A stretch of DNA of 64,000 bases from Athripsodes cinereus (GCA_947579605.1 OX388325.1:2785572-2849571); one strand, 5' to 3'; counted from the stretch's first letter, positions 33,501-41,892 are shown. Notes: a model not told the origin generated them from the sequence alone. Numbers and translations are program-made.

Positions 33501-34071
33501 AGTAGAGTATCTTGTTCAAAATGGGGGTGAAGGTATTATAAATGAAAAAACTAATAAAGGTAGCACTGCATTACATATAGCTGCCTGGAATGGTCATAAA
33601 GAAGCAGTAGAGTATCTTGTTCAAAATGGGGGTGAAGGTATTATAAATGAAAAAGATAACGACGGTGTGACTGCATTACACAAAGCTGCCTGGGATGGTC
33701 ATAAAGAAGTAGTAGAGTATCTTGTTCAAAATGGGGGTGAAGGTATTATAAATGAAAAAACTAATAAAGGTAGCACTGCATTACATATAGCTGCCTGGAA
33801 TGGTCATAAAGAAGCAGTAGAGTATCTTGTTCAAAATGGGGGTGAAGGTATTATAAATGAAAAAGATAACGACGGTGTGACTGCATTACACAAAGCTGCC
33901 TGGGATGGTCATAAAGAAGTAGTAGAGTATCTTGTTCAAAATGGGGGTGAAGGTATTATAAATGAAAAAACTAATAAAGGTAGCACTGCATTACATATAG
34001 CTGCCTGGAATGGTCATAAAGAAGTAGTAGAGTATCTTGTTCAAAATGGGGGTGAAGGTATTATAAATTAA
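24529..34071 (+). CDS. NLR-like protein: PD-(D/E)XK nuclease-like, NACHT NTPase, ankyrin repeats
   Basis: This is a 3180-residue intronless frame. Residues ~30-130 carry a restriction-nuclease-like signature: E62, D72/D73 in FDDVLV, and Q90-x-K92 in IQLKHK. Residues ~850-1175 form a NACHT NTPase with Walker A DPGMGKST (854-861), Walker B LDGLDE (939-944) and a closing FPHRTFYENYAARF block. From ~1220 ankyrin repeats run to the end. They are diverged at first and carry an acidic insert near residue 1810-1830; from ~2340 they are near-identical. The layout (effector, STAND switch, repeat sensor) is that of NLR-type receptors, so ligand binding by the ankyrins would be expected to release NTP-driven assembly and nuclease activity. 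That role is inference. The ATG is the first in frame, but a TATTTCAGG acceptor-like site at 24542-24550 leaves open an upstream first exon. The TAA arises by GAA to TAA inside the array, and the frame continues beyond it. Confidence 0.9.
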   Translation: MITSYFRNSSNSINQSASSLQEYSKGDEGSTAGALYPIKILVALLVHGATDNDIQDFQLKAEVKQTEAGKFDDVLVSQDIDGIKYETLIQLKHKLANEKTINKNMLKSFGDKDFNLVKYFHSYMINIQHTYSKVGALILFTNCHINESFKKHNVNLPSTEIPSILKGISCLDSYYRLNHKDYEILSDNVVKYHIEYLAKNFIHSVNKSFSIKLSENVDLKIIETHLYATVFTLSEKCDYPNGCRIVGIKDDFVNGEGLFSEKNSIQTQFRMKVLAVLKKQEKMLIDVQNEIQRKILYVEGVKTQSPEDNRVPRISDEWLKQFLKLFILATNQPDFKTMDSVIVRLLREHPYFKCCDINSVANNLFNEMNKWLNEKSAKYFKKEDCINLLIKNYLQEMSSYEKKKINELFHCINFTKTSIKSFKAQIHNQNVNVAHIIVQGDPNIIIKKLYQTFSDDKTNLNIIDVDKVKDNMSLCDIVNADDSMSVIIFNCTSYGTGKWIQGDKLWEIVKDLGKTKHFYITCNEDLRSALESIYRGTTIHNFTESIFINEISLESEVLTKEVIKFQGVKISLTDLLRKFKEFNKNDRCEENHYELLSELVEHITTKKEIVIGEVPQRLNDLNAAYSVCHYKLDVKQFNEILKNKQYLFAVSAGEKDNLLRLCSCVDDVNKVKIITFDEKKEKFTDICKINCDCEKIFCVEIENQESVYIRQVFNPTYFIQRELQQVNNIVKMNTKKMSEIISRGEKLYVVVRNIINRETFIIKLKEHFNGCTEDEVEKCMNNIILCTRDEWKREFKNRCKEGNAVHLLEWCKNKDLKWIQSHGSMELLRQSEFEYQNIELTSSDSPSLVIISDDPGMGKSTYLTYVSQLMKESKWIIRINFREGLVINALESFDSDNILEFLTNIEFLNTNTSVVAKSLLRYYLRKDISSNDNILFFILDGLDEVAPELLEKAKELLKILVKDTTSTVYLATRQHYASSLEDQYSVFSMKLKEISLDDQCKFLVNYWENCLNENVEYKTAEDFLTKMSGVLGDTTKFIGIPLYLRMISEVSFAYIKDSKIEELYTKKIDVNMLYESFIENKYKIYFKDKCNDSLTKQQCKQMEKQKQNILSEFAFIYLFPKYRNHLGRDIEEDIRENREDYLLLGLLQAKGSYDELYFPHRTFYENYAARFIVDSLQKKESNEPKYMLVLDVIKSGLYSEKDREGNKMLKTFMDCMLVAELPLHKAILNKDLQSFYKLSYEEPRDVQDAMGRSALHMVVQYGNTDLINDLILAGCDGTISDVLGRTPLHWMTLKRYCDWEDMKILIESHSDINMENNIFTNKNVIKGNKINIFGNEYDTESKILKMINSKDVYGYTPLYYAGNNNNWKICTELLYYGANCNVLSRVTQSYISCYILKDVINYVKCSHSIFPLLVLQHRTNIFEYDEEISLIPDYINTCFEHKLYIIVNYLIKEKAIQDLIKRKEIKMENINVIIYECLGYLIEDIHLYDEDCLRVFKFLHENDSRRQDANINYLQESMKKAAECDRLETFKYILKVKNNNITPDDVVSCLKIATDRSCMDIVKYICTEHRDKVAAGKVALMYAAQCGRLAVVKYLDEHGTDLSYRNSEGMTALHYAAQSSRMDIMKYLVSRGGDVNLCDSHEKTVLDYAFNSKRSGTYLLDESFSCVQYLVMKCEARLGSDTSSDSYYRDLEQICGVSRESVNIQDTNGETLLHKAVKVNSEVLVRHLISLGANVNAMDSEGKTPLDCLKERSDISLVLLLNGAHCKSSYKHLIPLTYCSGVLSNNSVIWNIENSNLQTLIHMAAHSGYNRDDDSSSDDEDDDNYSNMFDETNALSSILNICNDVIRCKPLNIISTQDDAGDTALHIAARLGDCKNINILLKQSAKYNILNNKEKTPAECCSTSNAINIIKRFNNISDFFEIIKETKHEEFNIKLISYKYIDVRDAYGRTALHWAVLLKNSQIVESLLRKGACTEVSDDDLQTPLHYAAIEEEREIICELLAHGAVFNCRDKNYKTPADVCRTQPNVIRKIEDIFNRISDDGNNSCTIISTLNSLEDDDALAAVGACDERGNTLIHYAAHRGNVEVLNFLLSRSGVYNKTNSLGYTPEDVTDNKDILKRFKLIRNIFELYKRNNIVSTYSFIQPMLDDNIIESLVNCKDMNGNTLLHFVGDIYFAKEIVKKTKYLYCPNKKERTPLMNVASRGNAYIIKLICEKDKCGILKKDNYGQTALHMAATSGDINAVRYLVNNGVKNIINGKDYKGRTASELAVTKGHMNIMNFLEDNCIIENKTHNQIASAAYFKNKLIKNIQLTDIDMLHNIIKNGNIDVIKVGLEKPFNIIHEKNKDGKITIHVAAKCEHKDIVEYLVQKGGEGIINEKDNDGVTALHIAAQNGHKEVVEYLVQNGDQGAITEKNNDGWTALHKAAHNGHKEVVEYLVQNGGEGIINEKTNKGSTALHIAAWNGHKEVVEYLVQNGGEGIINEKENLGWTALHKAAWNGHKEVVEYLVQNGGEGIINEKDNDGETALHIVAQNGHKEVVEYLVQNGGEGIINEKTNKGSTALHIAAWNGHKEVVEYLVQNGGEGIINEKENLGWTALHKAAWNGHKEVVEYLVQNGGEGIINEKVNDGETALHIVAQNGHKEVVEYLVQNGGEGIINEKTNKGSTALHIAAWNGHKEVVEYLVQNGGEGAITEKDNDGWTALHIAAQNGHKEVVEYLVQNGGKGIKNEKDNDGETALHIVAQNGHKEVVEYLVQNGGEGIINVQTKDGLTALHIAAWKGHLNVVECLFQNVVERIINVKTKDGVTALHIAAQNGHKEVVEYLVQNGGEGIINEKENLGWTALHKAAWNGHKEVVEYLVQNGGEGIINEKDNDGETALHIVAQNGHKEVVEYLVQNGGEGIINEKTNKGSTALHIAAWNGHKEAVEYLVQNGGEGIINEKDNDGVTALHKAAWDGHKEVVEYLVQNGGEGIINEKTNKGSTALHIAAWNGHKEVVEYLVQNGGEGIINEKTNKGSTALHIAAWNGHKEAVEYLVQNGGEGIINEKDNDGVTALHKAAWDGHKEVVEYLVQNGGEGIINEKTNKGSTALHIAAWNGHKEAVEYLVQNGGEGIINEKDNDGVTALHKAAWDGHKEVVEYLVQNGGEGIINEKTNKGSTALHIAAWNGHKEVVEYLVQNGGEGIIN

Positions 34072-37046
34072 AAAGATAACTACGGTATGACTGCATTACA
34101 CAAAGCTGCCTCGGATGGACATAAAGAAGAAGTAGAGTATCTTGTTCAAAATGGGGGTGAAGGTATTATAAATGAAAAAACTAATAAAGGTAGCACTGCA
34201 TTACATATAGCTGCCTGGAATGGTCATAAAGAAGCAGTAGAGTATCTTGTTCAAAATGGGGGTGAAGGTATTATAAATGAAAAAGATAACGACGGTGTGA
34301 CTGCATTACACAAAGCTGCCTGGGATGGTCATAAAGAAGTAGTAGAGTATCTTGTTCAAAATGGGGGTGAAGGTATTATAAATGAAAAAACTAATAAAGG
34401 TAGCACTGCATTACATATAGCTGCCTGGAATGGTCATAAAGAAGTAGTAGAGTATCTTGTTCAAAATGGGGGTGAAGGTATTATAAATTAAAAAGATAAC
34501 TACGGTATGACTGCATTACACAAAGCTGCCTCGGATGGACATAAAGAAGAAGTAGAGTATCTTGTTCAAAATGGGGGTGAAGGTATTATAAATGAAAAAG
34601 ATAACGACGGTTGGACTGCATTACTAAAAGCTGCCTGGGATGGTCATAAAGAAGAAGTAGAGTATCTTGTTCAAAATGGGGGTGAAGGTATTATAAATGA
34701 AAAAACTAATAAAGGTAGCACTGCATTACATATAGCTGCCTGGGATGGACATAAAGAAGTAGTAGAGTATCTTGTTCAAAATGGGGGTGAAGGTATTATA
34801 AATGAAAAAGATAACGACGGTGTGACTGCATTACATATAGCTGCCCAGAATGGTCATAAAGAAGTAGTAGAGTATCTTGTTCAAAATGGGGGTGAAGGTA
34901 TTATAAATGAAAAAGATAACGACGGTTGGACTGCATTACACAAAGCTGCCTGGGATGGACATAAAGAAGTAGTAGAGTATCTTGTTCAAAATGGGGGTGA
35001 AAGTATTATAAATGAAAAAGATAACTACGGTATGACTGCATTACACAAAGCTGCCTCGGATGGACATAAAGAAGTAGTAGAGTATCTTGTTCAAAATGGG
35101 GGTGAAGGTATTATAAATGAAAAAGATAACGACGGTTGGACTGCATTACTAAAAGCTGCCTGGGATGGACATAAAGAAGTAGTAGAGTATCTTGTTCAAA
35201 ATGGGGATGAAGGTATTATAAATGAAAAAACTAATAAAGGTAGCACTGCATTACATATAGCTGCCTGGAATGGTCATAAAGAAGTAGTAGAGTATCTTGT
35301 TCAAAATGGGGGTGAAGGTATTATAAATGAAAAAGATAACGACGGTGTGACTGCATTACATATAGCTGCCCAGAATGGTCATAAAGAAGTAGTAGAGTAT
35401 CTTGTTCAAAATGGGGATGAAGGTGCTATAACTGAAAAAGATAACGACGGTTGGACTGCATTACACAAAGCTGCCTGGGATGGACATAAAGAAGTAGTAG
35501 AGTATCTTGTTCAAAATGGGGGTGAAGGTATTATAAATGAAAAAGATAACGACGGTGTGACTGCATTACATATAGCTGCCCAGAATGGTCATAAAGAAGT
35601 AGTAGAGTATCTTGTTCAAAATGGGGGTGAAGGTATTATAAATGAAAAAGATAACGACGGTTGGACTGCATCACACAAAGCTGCCTGGGATGGACATAAA
35701 GAAGTAGTAGAGTATCTTGTTCAAAATGGGGGTGAAGGTATTATAAATGAAAAAGATAACGACGGTGTGACTGCATTACATATAGCTGCCCAGAATGGTC
35801 ATAAAGAAGTAGTAGAGTATCTTGTTCAAAATGGGGGTGAAGGTATTATAAATGAAAAAGATAACGACGGTGTGACTGCATTACACAAAGCTGCCTGGGA
35901 TGGACATAAAGAAGTAGTAGAGTATCTTGTTCAAAATGGGGGTGAAGGTATTATAAATGAAAAAGATAACGACGGTTGGACTGCATTACACAAAGCTGCC
36001 TGGGATGGACATAAAGAAGTAGTAGAGTATCTTGTTCAAAATGGGGGTGAAGGTATTATAAATGAAAAAGATAACGACGGTGTGACTGCATTACATATAG
36101 CTGCCCAGAATGGTCATAAAGAAGTAGTAGAGTATCTTGTTCAAAATGGGGGTGAAGGTGCTATAACTGAAAAAGATAATGATGGTTGGACTGCATTACA
36201 TATAGCTGCGAAGAATGGACATAAGTAGGTAGTAGAGTATTTGGTTGAAAAGAGGGGTGAAGGTCTTATAAATGTTAAAAATAAAAACGGTTGTACGTCA
36301 TTACATATAGCTGCCCGGCATGCACATAAAGACGTAGTAAGCTATCTGGTTAAAAAAGGGGGTAAAGATATTGTAAATGAAAAAAATAATGTTGGTTGGA
36401 CTGCATTACATATAGCTTCCCAGAATGAACAAAAGGATGTAGTAGAATATCTTATTCAAAACGGTTGTGAAGGTATAATAAATGTTAAAACTAAAGACGG
36501 TCTGACTGCATTACATATTGCTGCCTGGGAAGGACATATGAATGTAGTGGAGTGTCTGGTTCAAAATGGGGTTGAAGGTTTTATAAAAGTTAAAACTAAA
36601 GACGGTATGACTGCATTTCATATTGCTGCCTGGAATGGACATAATGATATATTAGAGTATCTGGATAAAAATGGGGGTAAAGATATTTTAAATGAAAAAA
36701 ATAATATTGGTTGGACTGCATTACATATAGCTTCCCAGAATGAAAAAAAGGATGTAGTAGAATATCTTATTCAAAACGGGGGTGAAGGTATTATAAATGT
36801 TCAAACTAAAGACGGTCTGACTGCATTACATATTGCTGCCTGGAAAGGACATTTGAATGTAGTGGAGTGTCTTTTTCAAAATGTGGTTGAACGTATTATA
36901 AATGTTAAAACTAAAGACGGTTACACTGCATTACATATAGCTGCCTGGAATGGACATAAGAATGTAGTAGAGTATCTGGATCGAAATGGGGGTGAAGGTA
37001 TTATAAATGTGGAAACTAAAGACGGTTTGACTGCATTCATTTGTTG
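31552..37046 (+). repeat. 105-bp ankyrin-coding tandem array, 52 complete units plus a cut 53rd
   Basis: Each unit encodes 35 residues of the form xNxGxTALHxAAxxG followed by HKEVVEYLVQNGGEGIINE. Units 2-45 (to about 36228) are almost identical in DNA, including silent sites. Units 46-53 are more diverged. Differences concentrate at a few codons: the residues before and after the first glycine, I/K after TALH, and the pair before GHK. Higher-order blocks of 2-4 units repeat (for example the 420-bp block at 33,6xx-34,07x). The homogeneity shows ongoing unequal exchange or gene conversion. Confidence 0.97.
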
Positions 37047-37050
37047 TTAA
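34072..37050 (+). pseudogene. Downstream continuation of the ankyrin frame, interrupted by stops
   Basis: The same frame as the 24529 gene continues here with no shift. It is cut only by TAA at 34069-34071, TAA at 34489-34491 and TAG at 36226-36228, until a TAA at 37048-37050. The open stretches between stops begin with internal Met codons of the repeat and are not separate genes. The last eight units are diverged, as expected near the native end of the receptor. The final codons after TAF come from a LINE fragment joined at about 37043-37047. The frame may be dead, or the stops may define a shorter receptor; read errors in such an array also remain possible. Confidence 0.85.
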
Positions 37051-38013
37051 TTGCTTAATTTTGATGTATTATTTTTGCGACATGATTATGTCTATTAATA
37101 TATTCAGTTTGAGCGAGAGTAGAACAACCCGAAACTATGTGTTTTATTGTTTCCGGTTTGGCCAGACATTTCCTAAACGAATCATCAATTATATTTTGAT
37201 TTTTTATGATATATTATTGATAATTTTTTGTAGGTATTTATCACCTGATCTTGAATAGCTAACATAAGATCTTCGGTTTCCCCATACAATTCCCCAATGG
37301 CCAACCACCTGTTTGACGCATATTTGTCAACATAAGATTGGTTGAGATCATTGAGGTGTCTGGCATGAAGTTCCTTCCTACCCCAAGATTCTAACAAAAT
37401 ATTTAAATTGTTTGTTTTTGTTTCTATTGTTTCGTCATTTAAATTTAAAGGTGTGTGATTTTTATCGGCCTGTAGTTTTATGTAGTATAGAATTTTATGT
37501 ATTATAGAATTATTTTGTTTGTTCTTATAAAATGTTTTAAGGGATTCTATTTGATTATTATGTAAATAGGAAATGTTAACAATTCCTCTTCCTCCTATAC
37601 TCCTAGGCAGAACCAACCTTTCTTTCGTGGAATTTGGATGGTGATATCTATTTTTTGTTAATTGTGTTCTAATAAGTCTTTCTAATTTATCTAGATCCGT
37701 TTTAGACCATTTTATGATGCCAAATGAGTATGTTAATAATAGGATTGCCCACGCGTTTATTGCTTTTACTATGTTTTTGGCCGATAGATCACATTTAAAT
37801 AGTTTATTAAGTCTACATATCTTTAAAATCATTTCTTAATCGAGTTTTGATTAAAGAGTGATTTAAATTTTTAGATTGAGGAAAACCTAAATATTTGTAT
37901 ATTTTGTTATTATTCATGTTATTAATTTGATAATTAGAAACTATGTCCTGACATTCTATAATTTTACGTTTTCCAATGTGTAAAGTTTTACATTTATCTA
38001 GCCCAAAAGACAT
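37047..38013 (-). pseudogene. R4/Dong-like LINE fragment (copy B) cutting the ankyrin gene
   Basis: On the minus strand it begins with MSFGLDKCKTLHIGKRK and KYLGFPQ of the reverse transcriptase thumb. After a frameshift near 37820 it continues with AINAWAILLLTYSFGIIKWS, RYHHPNS, GGRGIVNIS and LESWGRKELHA, then into the CCHC region, where it is cut. Its truncated 3' side is fused directly to the ankyrin array. Copies A and C overlap it. Confidence 0.85.
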
Positions 38014-38289
38014 AAGAATGTTTATATATGTATAATTTATAATAGATTATTTTATTATTTTTATTATTTCATATCTCATTTATTTAACAAAACAATATTA
38101 GTCTCACATTTTGAACACAATATAAGATTAACAATAAAATTTAAATATACCTAAAATTAAATAACAAAAACCATAAAATATTAAAATAAATTTATATTCA
38201 AAATGTATAACCCCAACATTATTCGAGTTGATTCTTCCATGATGTTCTTTGAAATAGTAAAATCATGGGAGATCACTTACAGAGCTACA

Positions 38290-38850
38290 GGGACAAAAAC
38301 CTTCTTACTTGAGCCTGTCATCTACTCCCAGTTTTCTGAGATTGCTTGACAGACTCTTAGGTATTAAACCATTCACAGACAACACTATAGGCACGATGAT
38401 TGTGGTAGGTGTTCTCCACATATCTTTGATTTCGTGAGCAAGATCAAGGTATTTTATTATCTTATCTTGCTCAGCTTTATTTAAATTTTCATCGTGCGGT
38501 ATAGTGATGTCTATGATGTATGTTTTACTGCATCTGCGATCAACCAACACAATATCTGGTCGATTAGGTAGAATAGTTCGATCAGTTTGAATTGGTGGAT
38601 CCCAGTAGAGTTTAGTGTCATTGTTTTCAAGTACCGATACTGGACAATAATATTAAAGTATGGTAATTTTGATTCCTGTTCAATTAATTTTAATTTCAAA
38701 ACTAAATTTTGATGTAATATTTTTGCTACCTGATCATGTCTTTTCAAATAGTCTGTTCCGAAAAGAAGAGAACATCCAGAAAAAATATGTCTTAATGTCT
38801 CTCCCTTCCGATAACAGGCTCTGCATCTATCCGAAATATTATGTTTCATT
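38290..38850 (-). pseudogene. R4-like LINE endonuclease region, second family
   Basis: Minus-strand reading gives a CCHC knuckle (CRACYRKGETLRHIFSGC), RHDQVAKILHQ, then after a frameshift near 38540 a VLVDRRCSKTYIIDITIPHD endonuclease-like segment and IKYLDLAHEIKDMW. The layout matches copy A, but the residues differ enough for another family. The copy is dead. Confidence 0.75.
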
Positions 38851-38864
38851 ATAAATTTAGAGTA

Positions 38865-39082
38865 TTATTAATAAAAAAGGATGTAGTGTTCTATAAAAAA
38901 AATAGAAATAAAGAAAAGATAATTCTATCTGAAGAGTTCAGCTTAAAGTTAATTAAAGAAATACATTCTGAATGGTGCCATATACGAATTAAACAAATGA
39001 TGAATAAGATATGCTGTTATTATACAGCCAAAAATATGATTTCAAATATTAACTAAAAGTTGTGAAATGTGTTAAGAACAAA
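38865..39082 (+). pseudogene. Ty3/gypsy integrase fragment
   Basis: It is over 90% identical to 15430-15660 of the complete gypsy element, covering the integrase zinc region (SEEFSLKLIKEIH). A stop interrupts it near 39054. It has no LTRs and was probably carried in by rearrangement. Confidence 0.9.
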
Positions 39083-39094
39083 TTATTATTATTA

Positions 39095-39463
39095 CGATTT
39101 TCTGAATTGCGAAATTAGTGCAAAAATCTGAAGACTAAAATGTTACCCGGAGTATATCAGGAAAGCTGAAGACATTACTAACGATGCGAGAAGTTTGTGG
39201 AAATTCCACAATACATTGGACGGTGGAGACTCTGGCTACCCGGCAGAGATGTTCTTGGGACATACACGAGCAGACAACAAGCAAATGATTGTAAATTTGT
39301 TTGCAATGTAGATACAAACAGCTCAGCAGTGTCTTATGATAAGTATGTAAGTTTGTCTAAATGTTGTATTCATATTGATGACGTTAGATCTAAGATATTG
39401 AAACTTGATTCTAAGAAAGCTGCAGGTCCTGATAACGTGCCTCCCATATTTATTAAAAAACTA
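39095..39463 (+). pseudogene. Jockey-type LINE fragment, left part
   Basis: It reads EYIRKAEDITNDARSLWKF, then YPAEMFLGHTRADNKQ and, after a frameshift, DVRSKILKLDSKKAAGPDN with PPIFIKK. It breaks at about 39463 and continues at 41016 with the C-LEALVIPLTHIFN segment. One element is split by a ~1.55-kb insertion. Confidence 0.8.
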
Positions 39464-39562
39464 ACCCAGCAAACTTCGTACCACGGATGAATCAATGAAT
39501 GATTAATATTTTCAATCACTTTACAAACTCCCGTAATTGTCCAAGTGTGTAATCGTATAGTG

Positions 39563-40039
39563 CAGAGGTTCCCAAACTTTTATTTTTCATAGATCACTTT
39601 CAAAATTTTGCTGGTTCCGATGGACCCCCTGCATTTCAACCCCCCGGCGCAAAATTTTCGAGATGGTATAGGAGTTTGAAATATTTCAAAAATTTCTCGG
39701 TTTTCTTCCAGAATATTTTCTCACATTACATTTTTCTAAAATGTAGTGTTTTTCTAAAATCTAAAATGTAAATCTTTCAAATTTTTGCTGGTTCTGATGG
39801 ACCCCCAGCATTTCTACCCCCCGTCGCTAAATTTTCGAGATGGTATAAGAATATGAAATATTTTAAAAACTCCTCGGTTTTTTTAAAGAAGAATACTTAC
39901 TCAGAATATTCGATACTTTAACTATGGATTCGTGGACCTCCGCTTACGACTCGTGAACCATCCCCATGTTTTAGTCACGCCAACTTAGACCCCCGTCGAG
40001 TCTCCGTAGACCCCTGGGGGTCCACCTTGGGAATCACTG
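39563..40039. mobile_element. hAT-like MITE
   Basis: The ends CAGAGGTTCCCAAAC and (inverted) CAGTGATTCCCAAGG are typical hAT terminal repeats. The body holds two diverged copies of a TTGCTGGTTC...GATGGACCCCC...TTTTCGAGATGGTAT block (39608 and 39783). The right end GGGAATCACTGATATTGTTG is itself repeated two to three times to 40076, so the exact end and target duplication are unclear. No transposase is encoded. Confidence 0.65.
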
Positions 40040-40164
40040 ATATTGTTGGGAAGCACTGATATTGTTGGGAATCACTGATACTGAAATTCATTTATGCTGA
40101 ACAATTATACTTAACTCAGATTTGTTAATTATCTGCTGTGCGTAATGTATGTAGGTACTAATTT

Positions 40165-40395
40165 ATTTATATGTGAGGAAACGCGGGCGTCCGAGAACCA
40201 CGTGGCTTGATCACGTGGATCAAATTCTCAAGGACGGCCGCGTGTTGAGTAAGAGGAACCGACGTGCGTGTATGAGAAACCGTATGAATGTGGAGGAAGC
40301 GAAGGAAGTGTGTAAAGATAGATCTGTTTGGCGTTCCGTTCTCTTTGCCTACCCCACTTGGGACATGGCGTGAGGGTATAGTATAGTATTTTTTA
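40165..40395 (+). pseudogene. LINE reverse transcriptase C-terminal tail, copy 1
   Basis: It reads RKRGRPRTTWLDHVDQILKD, RNRMNVEEAKEVCKDRSVWR and a PTWDMA end, followed by a TATAGTATAGTAT simple tail. GRPRTTWLD...DRS.WR is a common LINE C-terminal block. It is about 95% identical to 54045-54280 and starts at nearly the same base. Confidence 0.8.
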
Positions 40396-41015
40396 TTGGT
40401 ATAAAAAAGGTTTGGTGTAAATAAATAAGTTATTTGACATACTTTCGCAATATGACGGTAGTGTCAATCGGCAAATTTCACTACACAATCTTGCATCAGA
40501 ACTACATGAACTCATTCTTATTTTCATTTTTAATAGCACAATCTTTGGTTTAATAATAATTTTCCATCTACAATAATGAAATACAATTTCAAATATAATC
40601 TGTGCACGTCCACAGATCTATCGACACATAAATATTAGTAGAATAATTTATAGTAAAAGAATATTAGTGTACCAGTTTTACACAATTTGTTCATGTTGAT
40701 CAAAGTAATTTGATTCTTAATATAGCAGAACATAAGGATTATTTTAGCACAATGCAACAGGCGACGCTGAAGCGCTAACAGCGCCATAATTCTCTATATT
40801 GTTCTTATTTTTAAAATTAAAAATGTGTGGCGTAAATAATTTTCTACGTTATTTTTCTTCCCATGAATTTGCAAGATATTTTAATAGCCTATCGGCTATT
40901 CTGAGCGGAGAAGAATCCAACAAATCAGAGATCATTCAAATCGGTACAGCCATTCTTGAGTTATAAGTGTTGTAACACACACCAGTACCTTTTATGTGTA
41001 TATAAGAAAGATATT
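40396..41015. other. AT-rich non-coding sequence
   Basis: No gene seen. It is the right part of the material inserted into the Jockey copy at 39095-41525. Confidence 0.5.
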
Positions 41016-41525
41016 AGATAGATGCTTAGAAGCCTTAGTAATACCGTTAACACATATTTTTAATATGTATATCTCTTGAAAAGGGTCATTTCCCTACTGC
41101 ATGGAAAATGGGTAACATTACTCCAATTTTTAAAAAAGGAGACAAAAGCGACATTTGTAATTACAGACCAATATGCCTGCAATCTACAATTGCAAAAGTC
41201 TTTGAATCACTTGTGCTTGACATAATCTTACCTCCTATATCCCGTATAATTGAACCCCAGCAACTTGGCTTTATTTCAGGCAGGTCAACATTGACAAACT
41301 TGACTATTTATGAGAATTATATTGCCGATTGTCTCGCTTTGGCCTGTCAGGTTGATGCCATATATTTGGATTTTTGTAAGGCATTTGACAAGGTGTCGCA
41401 TGGTGTACTGTTGAAAAAGCTTTCAATGCTTGGTATAGTGGGTTCACTATTGAAGTAGTTCGGCGGCTACTTGGTTGGACATACATTGCGTGTGAAAACA
41501 AATAATATTAGTTCTAGTGATGTAA
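41016..41525 (+). pseudogene. Jockey-type LINE reverse transcriptase, right part
   Basis: It reads EALVIPLTHIFN, GNITPIFKKGDKSDICNYRP, EPQQLGFISGRST, VDAIYLDFCKAFDKVSHG and then a TAG stop at 41456-41458, with homology trailing to about 41525. It is the same family as, or close to, the copy at 1-3085. It lacks the catalytic FADD block. Confidence 0.85.
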
Positions 41526-41759
41526 CGAAAATTCGTGTTCGCATTCGCATTCGTATTCGCAAAAAAATATCCGAATGTTTTGCGAATATTATTTTAGTAA
41601 TAAAGTATGGGTAATTCGGTACCAGATAATTACCCGGTAAATTGCAGAGAAGGTACTGCACGAAAATATTGTTTAAGAAAACCGAGGAGTTTTGAAATAT
41701 TATAAATTCCTATATCATTTTGAAAATTCGGCGACGGGGGGGTAGAAATTTTAATGTTT

Positions 41760-41890
41760 GAGCAATTGTAGAAGAAGGAAGATCGGGAGTTACGGATGTT
41801 GTCGAAAGAGTAGCAAGGTTGAAGTGGTCATGGGCAGGGCATGTTGCTAGACTTAAAGATCCAAGATGGACAAAAAGGGTAGTGGAGTGG
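41760..41890 (+). pseudogene. LINE reverse transcriptase C-terminal scrap
   Basis: It reads GVTDVVERVARLKWSWAGHV, then ARLKDPRWTKRVVEW, a block found near the C-terminus of many arthropod LINE reverse transcriptases. It is truncated on both sides and runs directly into the R4-like copy C. Confidence 0.75.
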
Positions 41891-41892
41891 AG

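Noticed and set aside
24529..34071. Bacterial (for example Wolbachia) contig carrying an ankyrin gene
   Set aside because: The flanks are eukaryotic transposons and spliced collagen exons, and no bacterial operon or ribosome-binding structure is seen. Ancient transfer remains open but contamination is unlikely.
34087..36228. Open stretches after the first stop as two separate ankyrin genes with their own ATG
   Set aside because: They share the upstream frame exactly, and their 'start' Met codons are the internal NYGM repeat residue. They are the same array cut by stops.
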